NCBI GenBank assembly: GCA_004325065.1
Contig: PITI01000641.1
Coordinates: forward strand, 1-10,026
Length of the DNA: 10,026 bases
Origin: Hamiltosporidium magnivora
Lineage: Eukaryota > Microsporidia > Dubosqiidae
Direction of reading: 5' to 3'
Shown here: piece after piece, positions 1 to 7,589 of the stretch
Layout of the letters: each line of letters begins with the position of its first letter
Numbering within the stretch: position 1 is the first letter of the stretch
Position numbers and translations under genes: made by a program
Notes under the pieces: generated by a model
What the model was told of the DNA's origin: nothing
Databases searched by the model: none
The model's input: the letters and a program-made list of their open reading frames with translations, nothing else

Positions 1-495
1 TAACCAGATTGTAGACCGCAGCTGAACATGTAGGTAATTGCTATCTAAAAGCATGGAAACTTGGCCTTAATCAATCGAGTTAGAAGACTTAGCGACTTGG
101 AGATATAAAATAAAAATCATTAAAAGCCGCGAGCTAAATAGCAGATTATACTTCTGAGTATGACATTGCACAGTCTATGTGGCACCATGTAAGTCTCTGA
201 AATATTTCTTAGCTAGAAGTGTATCGGGTTAGGTGAGTGTAGAGATAGTAGGAATGCTGCATAGTCTTGGGGGAAGTTGAATGAGCTCGGTCTTCGATTA
301 CACACCATGTAACTAGTATTAACAAAACTGGGCAGCTGACTTGCCTTTTTTTACGGTTTTAAACACTTTCTGAAGGAAAAGCTTTGAAATTTAGGTATCA
401 TAGATGGTATCGATGGTGTGTTGGGGATAGTATTTATGTTAACCCTAGAACTTTGTTAATGTTATGAAACAAATGTAACAATTTCATTGTTTTAA
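1..495. other. Degraded, unidentified sequence, less AT-rich than the rest of the window
   Basis: The first 330 bases are roughly 40% GC, well above the AT-rich spacers further on. All six frames are broken by stops, yet stretches between stops look protein-like, for example KFRYHRWYRWCVGDSIYV in frame 3 near 387-440. I could not match any of these to a family. It directly precedes the hAT-like relic at 496-933, so it may be the decayed 5' part of that transposon or a different dead element. No tRNA or rRNA signature was recognised. Confidence 0.4.
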
Positions 496-933
496 GAAGA
501 TGTGATATTTTTAAATGAAGGGACTGCTTCAGTAGAAATAAAAAAAATATACTTAACAGATGTAAAAGTTAATTTAAGGAAGTTAAACCGAAAATTTTAT
601 ATCAGGCAGTGCAAATTTATGTTTATTCTAGCTTGTTTCTTTTCGTATAGAGTAGATCAAAAAACAGGTGACTGAAGCTTCGTCAAATTGCAGGTTTTTT
701 TTGAGCTTTTTCGTTTGGGGGTTAATATTGGCCAACAAAAAAACCTATATATGAAGGATGAAGAGTATCTCAAATATGATAGAATTGGCTTGATGGAAGT
801 AAGCTATGATATATGGACAACCAGATCTTTGAGTCATAAAAATTTTATTGGCTTATATCGTTTAAGAAAATACATTGCTATACAAATAAGAAATACAATT
901 TTCAAAATTAATTATCCTAAAATAATATTTTAA
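496..933 (+). pseudogene. hAT-family transposase relic (partial, one internal stop)
   Basis: One plus-strand frame runs from the stop at 493-495 to the stop at 931-933 with a single in-frame TGA at 673-675. The upstream part reads KFYIRQCKFMFILACFFSYR, like the hAT segment before the catalytic core where an alternating hydrophobic stretch leads to a Pro/Phe-Ser element. The downstream part contains EEYLKYDRIGLMEVSYDIWT, followed by TRS and FIGL. In hAT transposases the block 'isltfDiWTs..n.syigvt' carries the first catalytic Asp. The Asp is encoded at 808-810 and the Trp at 814-816. The rest of the RNase-H-like fold and the C-terminal dimerisation domain are not visible downstream. With no BED zinc finger upstream either, this is a fragment that cannot encode an active enzyme. 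The identification rests on one motif block; an unrelated broken gene is possible. The last 61 codons have an ATG at 751, but I see no reason to treat them as a live gene. Confidence 0.55.
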
Positions 934-1971
934 ATCATCTAACCATTTCTTTTTAGGTAAGACAATCGCTCTGAACTGTTTTCTTTTACAAACAATATAG
1001 TTATAATTTAAGATATAAATCACGAATATAACTATTGATCGAGGCCAAATACTTCACTTATATATTTAAAATCTGATGCATTATCTAATAGCCTCTGTAC
1101 TTATTTAAAGAACTACCAGACTATAGGTATTTCGATAACGGCGGAGACATCATAATAAAAATATTTCTTTGAGTAAAATATATCAACCACAAATTTAAGG
1201 TAGAGAATATCCACTGTTACAACATTATAATTTGATAAGTCAAGATTTTTTAGTCACAAACGAGATATTTATAAATTATTAAATTTAGACTTTTGCAATT
1301 AAAAAAAAAGATTTTTTCGAGGCAAGAAATTTTATTCACGCGATTGAAGAACGAAAATATTGCTATAAAAATTTTTTGTTATGTTTTGTTATATTCAGGA
1401 TTGAAATGTACTTTCAAAGTAAAGCTATAGGATGAACATGTTCAAATTTATGAAATACAAAGGCTAGCAGTTTTTCGTTGAGAAAAGATTTAATAGAAAT
1501 TTTTAATTTAAAATTAACTAACTTTCTTCTGAATTTTACTTAAAGAGACATTAATTTTGTCCATTAAAATTAAAAATCGAAATGTAAAAACGCATTAAGG
1601 TGATTATGATTACTTTCTAAAAACTGTAATGGCAAAAAAAATATTACGTGATGCTTATTTATTAAATTTTATTTGAAACTAAAAACCGTACTGAGTATGA
1701 CATGTGTATTTAGTCTTGTTTGAACCTATAATGTAAAAATAATATAAAATTTAATATCTTCTAAGCAAACATTAAAGAATACCAATTGGCTTTACAAAAT
1801 ATTAAACTTTACTTGAAGAAAAGAAAAATACAATCAAAAAGGCAGTCAAAGATAATTTTAAAAAAATCGTGAGATAAAAATTCTAAAAAATAATAAAATT
1901 TACGTTCTAATGTCATAAAACAAGTACGGTTGTATAAAAAAGACTTATTTATACATTAAAACACTAATTTG
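934..1971. other. AT-rich non-coding spacer, left part
   Basis: No open frame of useful length and no recognised protein or RNA motif was seen. It may contain further decayed parts of the upstream transposon, since short open stretches such as SDALSNSLCTYLKNYQ occur near 1070-1120, but nothing in them identifies a family. Confidence 0.5.
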
Positions 1972-2134
1972 TAAGTTAAAATCATAAATAAAGAATTTAA
2001 ACCGTAAAGTACCAAGCCTATAGTTTATAATAATCTTTAAAATTTCGATTTATAAGTTAAAATCATAAATAAAGAATTTAAACCGTAAAGCACCATGCCT
2101 ATAGTTTAAAATAGCAATATAAAATTTCGATTTA
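1972..2134. repeat. 81/82-bp tandem duplication (two copies)
   Basis: Copy 1 is 1972-2052 and copy 2 is 2053-2134. Both begin taagttaaaatcataaataa, share the block aatttaaaccgtaaag, and end aaaatttcgattta. Only a few substitutions separate them in the first 60 bases (for example gtaccaag versus gcaccatg), so the duplication looks fairly recent. No coding potential was seen. Confidence 0.9.
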
Positions 2135-2500
2135 AAACATTAAAAAATTAAAATATATTAGAACGCTAAAACTAAGAAAACAACAGCCAAAACCACAATA
2201 CTGTAATAGCCCATAATTAAAAATGCTAAAAAAAATTTCTCTTGATGGTTTTTTAAAGATTAATAACTTTTAAATCATGATATCAGGGCTATTTTCTTGT
2301 TTGAGAAAATCTTTTAATTTCTTAAAAACGTTGTTTACTCCAGATTGACAAACAAAACAAAATATGATTTATAAGAAGTCATTGGTAAAAAAAATTGGCG
2401 AAGCCAAGATATAAAATTAGATTGCGTTTTACACCAAAGTAGAAAAGCTAAAAAACAAAATATTATTCTGTTTAACTGTTATAAATACCAGAAAAAATAA
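2135..2500. other. AT-rich non-coding spacer before the USP 3' end
   Basis: No gene, RNA or clear repeat was recognised. It lies downstream of the minus-strand ubiquitin hydrolase. An open frame running from about 2508 into that gene on the opposite strand is its antisense shadow. Confidence 0.5.
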
Positions 2501-2506
2501 TTTATT
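2501..2506 (-). promoter_or_regulatory. Candidate polyadenylation signal of the USP gene
   Basis: The plus strand reads tttatt here, giving AATAAA on the minus strand about 44 nt past the stop codon of the ubiquitin hydrolase. The position suits a short 3' UTR. The hexamer is frequent by chance in such AT-rich DNA. Confidence 0.35.
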
Positions 2507-2549
2507 TTTGGTTCAGAAAAGAACTTTAATGGTTTTTTTTATCATATTT

Positions 2550-3641
2550 TTATACCTTAATTTTTTCAAAAAATGCCAAAGTCGGTTTAAATCTGTGTTT
2601 TCGCAAAAAATTAAGTACATTCCTTGTTTTATAGTAACTGATAGAATTATCGTTAATTATAGCCCATATATTGCCTTTGACTCTTCTTATTGTAATATAA
2701 TGACCCGACTCTGTGTTTCCAGCGTGGCAGCCGGCAGAAACCAAACTATATTTTTCATTTTCTATTTTGATATCTTTGATGTCAGCGGGGAAGAAAAAAT
2801 CCTCGCTATAACAAAAAGAATGAACCACCAAAACATTTGGAAATCTAATCATTTTAGCTTCTATTTCTATATTCACTAGTACATTCTTGTTTTCTGCACT
2901 TTCTTCTGTTATATATTCTTTTTTAAAATATTGATCAACCAATATTTGATAATCAAATATCTTTGCACAAGCAATAATCGCATTCCAAATTTCAAACTTA
3001 GTTGAAGTTCTATTCTCTGCCACAAAATAGTGGGTCTTTTCTAAACACAAATACAATTTAGATATATTTGAATCTTTTGCAGCTTCATCAAATTTTTCTT
3101 TTGAATCAATTTCGTTAATAGAATTGCCATTGAATAAACAGTTGTCTATTAAAAAAACGTATAATGCATGAATATCTTGGTGTTTATTAATATTTTTGAA
3201 TTCTTGTGAAGAATTTATAGCCAAAATATTTTGTATAATATTTTTGGTGTCTATTGATGAGTCTTTTTTACCCATTTTTATGAACAAATCTTTAAATATT
3301 TTTTTTACTCCAGAATTAGCATTCGAAGAATCTTCGCTTAAAAAAATATTTTTCACTTCTTTTAACGAATACATACACTGTATCAAAGAATTGAAATAGC
3401 ACATTACACCACTATTTTTTAATGGACAAATGTCGGCATTTTCTCTGATAGATTTTATTTCCTTATCTTTTGTTTCGTCTATAAATTCGAAAGTATCAGT
3501 TTCTTCGTTTGATAAGTCTTTTGGTGAATTCGAATCGTTAAAATAATTTTCATGTACCAAAAAACCAGTTAAAAAACCAGAAAAAAACGATAATAAAGTT
3601 ATCAGTGTTAACAAAACCAATTTCTGTTTTCTTTGCGTCAT
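2550..3641 (-). CDS. USP-family ubiquitin carboxyl-terminal hydrolase with N-terminal membrane segment
   Basis: This 363-residue cysteine protease of the USP (C19) family should cleave ubiquitin from substrates. Residues 1-7 are basic (MTQRKQK), residues 8-29 form one hydrophobic segment (signal anchor or signal peptide), and residues 35-65 are an acidic, polar linker. The catalytic core follows. The Cys box is NSGVMCYFNSLIQCM, with nucleophile Cys81 and the oxyanion-hole Asn76. The central box is KHQDIHALYVFLIDN (155-167). A block ending IRFPNVLVVHSF (265-276) matches the usual 'P.vL.ihl.RF'. The His box SGHY places His314, and IINDNSI places Asp331. All triad residues are therefore present. 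The usual GNTC is changed to GVMC, and the zinc-binding fingers are absent, giving a core of about 290 residues, near the family minimum. The start is supported by a CCCC motif 4 nt upstream. By the positive-inside rule the catalytic domain would face the lumen or outside, which is unusual for a deubiquitinase. It is not in an operon with either neighbour. Confidence 0.92.
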   Translation of the reverse strand: MTQRKQKLVLLTLITLLSFFSGFLTGFLVHENYFNDSNSPKDLSNEETDTFEFIDETKDKEIKSIRENADICPLKNSGVMCYFNSLIQCMYSLKEVKNIFLSEDSSNANSGVKKIFKDLFIKMGKKDSSIDTKNIIQNILAINSSQEFKNINKHQDIHALYVFLIDNCLFNGNSINEIDSKEKFDEAAKDSNISKLYLCLEKTHYFVAENRTSTKFEIWNAIIACAKIFDYQILVDQYFKKEYITEESAENKNVLVNIEIEAKMIRFPNVLVVHSFCYSEDFFFPADIKDIKIENEKYSLVSAGCHAGNTESGHYITIRRVKGNIWAIINDNSISYYKTRNVLNFLRKHRFKPTLAFFEKIKV

Positions 3642-3645
3642 CTAC

Positions 3646-3649
3646 GGGG
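3646..3649 (-). promoter_or_regulatory. CCC-type start-proximal motif of the USP gene
   Basis: On the minus strand the bases before the start read ccccgtag then ATG, so CCCC ends 4 nt before the start codon. In microsporidia, CCC- or GGG-like motifs just upstream of the ATG are a described gene-start signal linked to very short 5' leaders. It stands out in surrounding AT-rich DNA and supports this ATG. Confidence 0.6.
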
Positions 3650-3862
3650 TCAAATTTTCCAATTAAATAAAAGGAGATTTTTTTTTAAGTGTTATGTTAT
3701 CATATCAAGTCATTTGATGAATAAAGATATATTAAAATAAATTAATATCATATCCACAATAATAAATATTTTTATTATTTTGAAATCTTTAAGATTAATT
3801 TTATTGGTTTAAATTTAATAAAATTTAAATTTCATTCATTTTCATTGATTGAATATGTTTAA
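3650..3862. other. AT-rich spacer upstream of the USP gene
   Basis: This is the 5' flank of the minus-strand ubiquitin hydrolase. It is almost entirely A and T, with no open frame. No specific promoter element beyond the CCCC next to the start can be singled out. Confidence 0.4.
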
Positions 3863-3992
3863 AGTTTCTATATTTTATTTTAATTTTTAAGATATTTGAT
3901 TGAAATTTTTTATTCATCGAATCCAATTGAAGTTTATATATTTTATTTTAATTTGAAAGATATTTGATTGGAATTTTTATTCATTTAAATCA
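3863..3992. repeat. 68-bp tandem duplication
   Basis: Copy 1 starts at 3863 and copy 2 at 3931. Both contain tatattttattttaattt, then agatatttgattg, then atttttattcat. The copies differ by several substitutions and single-base indels in the T runs, so the duplication is older than the 81-bp one at 1972. Confidence 0.8.
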
Positions 3993-4683
3993 AAAAAATA
4001 AGAAAAAACCAACAAGTTCTTTATAAAGTAAATTTAAAATTCTTAAAAAGATCAGTTTGTAAAAAAATGGAAAAAAAATGTGAAAACAAAAAAAAATATT
4101 TTATAAATTGTCATCCTTAATATTAATAAGAAATTATATGAGATATATAGTTGGATAACAATAATTTGTCATTCAATACATGCGTAAAGTTTTGGTTATA
4201 AACTAAAAATATATGACTAAATAGAAACAAGTGTCGTTATATGTATTTTTCAAATAATATGTTCAGAGATAATTCGAGTTATTCATCATTGTTTGCAAAA
4301 ATAATCAAATAATAATTTTTAAATTCGTAATAGAAATAATTATCCAACATAAAAAAAAATAAAAGTTTTACTATCAAATAATAAAATTGAATTTAAGACC
4401 AAATACATACAAAAATAATGAAATACATTAGATTATTTCGTAAAAATATGAATTTGAATTAGTAATAAGCAAATTATCATAAATACATTTTAAAGAAAAA
4501 GGAAGTGGTAGATAAAAAAAAATATGAAAAATATTTTAGTTTTTATTAGGAATTAAAGTATAAGAATCAAAGATTTATTCCAAATTCCAGTCAAAATTAA
4601 AAGGCAGTTCAAATTTAAGTGGCAATTAAGCAAAAACAAATGCATGTAGAAGCAAGAAAGAAAAATATGCGATTAGATTTATT
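3993..4683. other. AT-rich non-coding spacer
   Basis: About 690 bases without an open frame of useful length, tRNA-like structure or recognised motif. It is mostly A runs interspersed with ATT/TAA words. Confidence 0.5.
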
Positions 4684-4888
4684 TTATTATTTAATTAAAT
4701 TTAAAAACCCAAAAAATTTATTATTTAATTAAATTTAAAAACTGAAAAATTTTATTATTTAATTAAATTTAAAAACCCAAAAAATTTATTATTTAATTAA
4801 ATTTAAAAACTGAAAAATTTTATTATTTAATTAAATTTAAAAACCGAAAAATTTTATTATTTAATATAATTTAAAAACCGAAAAATTT
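4684..4888. repeat. 34-bp tandem array, six copies
   Basis: Units start at 4684, 4718, 4752, 4786, 4820 and 4854, exactly 34 bp apart. Each has the core ttattatttaattaaattt followed by aaaaac and a variable trinucleotide before an A run. Units 1 and 3 carry the ccc form, 2 and 4 the ctg form, 5 and 6 the ccg form, so the array shows an ABABCC order. Units 1-5 contain the 12-bp perfect palindrome atttaattaaat, which the last unit breaks (taatataat). Confidence 0.95.
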
Positions 4889-5024
4889 CAAAGAAAATTA
4901 TTTTTATATCCTGTAATACAATTTAGTGACATAAATGCTTTTTTTTTATAAATTTCAATAAAATTATTTAGTTTTTTAATTTATTCTTTAAATATTTTCT
5001 AATATTTATTTACTGATACAATAT

Positions 5025-5245
5025 ATTTCTTCTATTTCTCTAATACAAAATTTTTTTTCTAAATTTTCTATTAAAGAATTATTTCTTCTATTTCTCTAAT
5101 ACAAAAATTATTTTTTAAATATTTTCTAATATTTTCTATTAACGAATTTATTTTTGACTTTCTCTGATATGAAAATGATTCTTTAAATAATTTCTATCAT
5201 TTTTTACTTGAAAATCAATTCTTTTATTTCTCGAATATAATTTTT
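5025..5245. repeat. Degenerate 56-68-bp tandem array upstream of the zinc-finger gene
   Basis: Two near-identical blocks, atttcttctatttctctaat, start at 5025 and 5081. Weaker versions of the tctctaata element occur at 5161 (tctctgata) and 5229 (tctcgaata), giving spacings of 56, 68 and 68 bp. The array ends about 20 bp before the start codon of the Bud20-like gene, so it occupies that gene's promoter region. Confidence 0.65.
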
Positions 5246-5265
5246 TTTACATTCTTCATCTAAAA

Positions 5266-5562
5266 ATGACAAGATTTAACAAAAGCAAAACCAAGAAGAC
5301 AATTACAAAATATCGTCAAAACAAGAAATTTGAGACAATTTATGGTACTAAGAGTTTAGATCAGATACAAAAAGACATTAAAAACAACACAACTGAACTA
5401 AATGAAAATATTTATTACTGTATTGAATGCTCGAGAAATTTAAATACCGAAAGAGATTTTATGGCACATAAAAAAACGACAACACATAAACGAAGAGTTA
5501 AAATGCTAAAAGAAATACAGCACACACAGAAAGATGCGGAAATGGCTGCTGGTTTATATTAG
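5266..5562 (+). CDS. Bud20/ZNF593-type C2H2 zinc-finger protein, pre-60S ribosome export factor
   Basis: The 98-residue product matches the Bud20 (yeast) / ZNF593 (human) family, shuttling factors that bind late pre-60S particles and help their export from the nucleus. Residues 6-22 are a lysine-rich basic stretch, as expected for the N-terminal rRNA-binding/nuclear localisation segment. Residues 26-42 (YGTKSLDQIQKDIKN) correspond to the family's 'DLD.I..DL' helix. The zinc finger is C-x2-C-x12-H-x5-H with Cys52, Cys55, His68 and His74, followed by the family hallmark HKRRVKMLKE and the closing QKDAEMAAGLY (family 'T.e.ae.AAG'). The chain ends just after AAG, whereas the yeast and human proteins have a long extra tail; such shortening is typical of microsporidian proteins. 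No CCC motif precedes this ATG, unlike the other two genes. The start is chosen because the basic N-terminus begins there, as in the family. It is transcribed divergently from the USP gene and towards PCNA. Confidence 0.93.
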   Translation: MTRFNKSKTKKTITKYRQNKKFETIYGTKSLDQIQKDIKNNTTELNENIYYCIECSRNLNTERDFMAHKKTTTHKRRVKMLKEIQHTQKDAEMAAGLY

Positions 5563-5567
5563 GATTT

Positions 5568-5573
5568 AATAAA
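5568..5573 (+). promoter_or_regulatory. Candidate polyadenylation signal of the zinc-finger gene
   Basis: AATAAA begins 6 nt after the stop codon. A very short 3' UTR with the signal close to the stop is usual in compact parasite genomes. Chance occurrence in AT-rich sequence remains possible. Confidence 0.4.
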
Positions 5574-5847
5574 TTATAATAAAATATTTTATAAAAATTT
5601 GATTGGTTGAATACAATAAATTGTCTTAGCTTGAATGCTGTGTATTTTTGCCCGTTTTTATATTTTCTTTTTTTTGGTAATGAGTAGCTGTTTTTAAATT
5701 TTTGCTACTGAATGACAGTATTCACTTCCTTTCTTTATATACACGCCTCTATTCTGCATTGTGATTCAGAATTGCATTTTTTACTGTTTGCAATTTCCAA
5801 GAAATTAAATCCAAGTTCTATGTTCGTTGTTAAACAAGATTTTTTTT
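5574..5847. other. Spacer between the zinc-finger gene and the transposon relic
   Basis: No open frame, RNA gene or clear repeat is seen. The composition shifts from AT-rich to more mixed around 5630, which may mark the change from native spacer to transposon-derived DNA. Confidence 0.4.
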
Positions 5848-5930
5848 CAGTGCTCCCTAGAAATATACTCATCTCGAGGTGAAGTTGTTTAAACTTTTAG
5901 ACGAATATAAAAACTTTTGATAAATTAAAG
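5848..5930 (+). mobile_element. Possible left end of the pogo/Tigger element
   Basis: A CAG-initiated stretch, cagtgctccctagaaatata, begins 83 bp before the first ATG of the transposase relic. Pogo/Tigger elements have terminal inverted repeats that start CAG, often followed by a C/T-rich word and tcga-containing sequence; tctcgagg occurs at about 5872-5879. I could not find the inverted partner on the right side, nor a clear TA target duplication. The assignment is therefore tentative. Confidence 0.3.
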
Positions 5931-7589
5931 ATGGTAAGAAAATCATTAAGCTGTAAGCCATTTCGACTCGAATGAGCTTTGGATCGCTTCATCTGTACAA
6001 AAGAAAAAACCGTGTATCCTAAATTTACTCGTAACAAGTACTCAAAGCGAATACTGACATGTGATAAGTTTATTCTAAAAACAGTTTTTTCTCCTGCTTG
6101 GATTAAGGCGAGTCGAAAGAAAAACTTTCCATTAAAACTGATAGTAATCTCAAAGAATAAGATGCGGTTGATTTAGTAGTTTTAATCTAAAAATCTTAAC
6201 TAGAATGTTATTACGCAAGGTCTAAAAATTTTATTTAGAGCAAGCGTAGTTTCTAAGAACTTCTAGAAAAAGTATGAACGAATGATTTTCGTCTTGTACA
6301 GAAAAACTGCTTGTGCTAATTAGCGTACATCATACAACTACATGTAAATACTTTCCAAAAGATTCTTTCGGAGGGCAAGTATCATCTTGATTGGTGGTTT
6401 TTTTGGGAAATGAATAAAGCAATTCTAGAAAAAATGCCATCCCGAACATATATTTTTAAAGATGAAACAGAAGTTCGTGGGTAAAAGTATTTACGTATCG
6501 CGTTTGCTAATTAGTTGTGGAAATGGAAAGATATATTTACTTAGGTTGATTCTTATCTATAGGACAAGATTCTTATCACCTAAAAACAAGAACTTGCTAT
6601 CAGCGCGTTTGATGCATCAACAAAGATTGAGACACGAAATAAGAAACTATTAAATGATTCCACGAATGTTTCATTCTTCGAATCAACTTGTATTTCGAGG
6701 TGAATAAAACCAAATTTTAAATACCTCTTCTTATAAACAATACAGGGGGTCACGCGCAAGACTATTTTTAAGAAGGTTCGAAATCGAATTTTTTTTACCT
6801 GCTTCCTGTTAGCCTATTAAAATATGGATCAAGATATTGTTCAGGCTTTTAAAGCTCTCTATATCTCCTGCACAGCAAAACATAATCATCGAGAGGATGA
6901 ATTATATTAAAAACTTCTTTTGTAAAGAGTCCGGCAAATTTATACCCTCGAACTTAGTCATGAAGACACCAGCCTATTTTGAGAAGTATGAAATTGGATA
7001 TAATAATGACCTTTTGGAAGTATTTATGGCCCGCAAAGTATCCAGTTATCTGAAAATTTACTCCACAAGAAGTCTAGATTGTTTGTAGATAAAACAGTGA
7101 AACTGGTTTAGTTGCTTCTAAGAAAGAATTTATAGAATCATCTGTGATAAGCATTGGAGCCACTGAAGACTTTATATTTTTAAAATGAGGAAGATTTGAT
7201 GGAACTTGCTGACTCTAAAATCGAAAAAGAGATGCCAAATCAGTTAGAGTATGATGAGAAGTCTGATGAGAAAGTTATGCTCAAATTAGAGCGTATTTAT
7301 CACATCTTTATAAAAATAAAAGAACTTCAGGATTGGATTAGAGAATAGAAGGAAAGACGTTATCATTGCATTAGAATACCAGAATGGTTTTGATAGAGTA
7401 ATACAAATCCATAAAACTTCTTTGATGAACAGTAGATGTAATCCAGCAAGGAGGGCTGGGCTCTCTAAGAGCCGTAGCGTCATTTAGCACTAGTAATAGA
7501 ACCACATCGACAGCCGGAAATTACAATACTTTCAACCGAGTATCCAGAAACTCCCTACATTTCGCTTCTTCAGTAAAAAAAGCCTGTGA
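5931..7589 (+). pseudogene. pogo/Tigger-type (Tc1/mariner superfamily) DDE transposase pseudogene
   Basis: The plus strand carries all the main blocks of a Tigger/pogo transposase in order, but spread over three frames with many stops. It starts MVRKSLS at 5931, with a TGA at 5973. The CENP-B-type second DNA-binding domain follows, ending in FSPAWIKASRKKNFPLKLI (family 'F.as.gWl..Fk.R..i'). Next is RRASIILIGGFFGK (6369-6410, family 'er.tvll..n..G'), then after a frame change KAILEKMPSRTYIFKDE (family 'kPlvIgks.nPr.Fk'). A segment with four TAG/TAA stops includes WKDIFT and DKILIT (family 'if..Wl', 'kiLLllDN'). EIEFFLPA (6780-6803) then leads, past a stop and a net 4-nt loss, to MDQDIVQAFKALY from 6824; this is the family's 'lPpntTsliQPmDqgvi..fK.yY' block with the third catalytic Asp. 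An acidic tail, EEDLMELADSKIEKEMPNQ, is near 7188-7250. A last open stretch, DVIIALEYQNGFDRVIQIHK, ends at 7485-7487. The same frame goes on to YFQPSI and RFF before the stop at 7587, like a family C-terminus. The first helix-turn-helix seems deleted, and the first two catalytic Asp are not readable. The gene is dead. Confidence 0.87.

Noticed and set aside
1..330. Possible rRNA or tRNA fragment because of higher GC
   Set aside because: I looked for conserved rRNA 3'-end words and tRNA A/B box patterns and found none; scattered matches such as tcgatta are too short.
154..1703. 13-base word ctgagtatgacat shared at 154 and 1691
   Set aside because: One match of this length is expected by chance in a 10-kb window; the flanks do not match.
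2508..2879. 123-codon plus-strand open frame
   Set aside because: It is antisense to the C-terminal half of the USP gene, which has clear catalytic motifs; the plus-strand translation is low-complexity and matches nothing.
3196..3399. 67-codon plus-strand open frame
   Set aside because: It lies fully inside the USP gene on the opposite strand and has no independent support.
3863..5245. CRISPR-like array
   Set aside because: The repeats are directly abutting with no unique spacers, and the genes are eukaryotic.
7286..7483. 65-codon minus-strand open frame
   Set aside because: It is antisense to the C-terminal tail of the pogo/Tigger relic, whose sense frame explains the sequence better.
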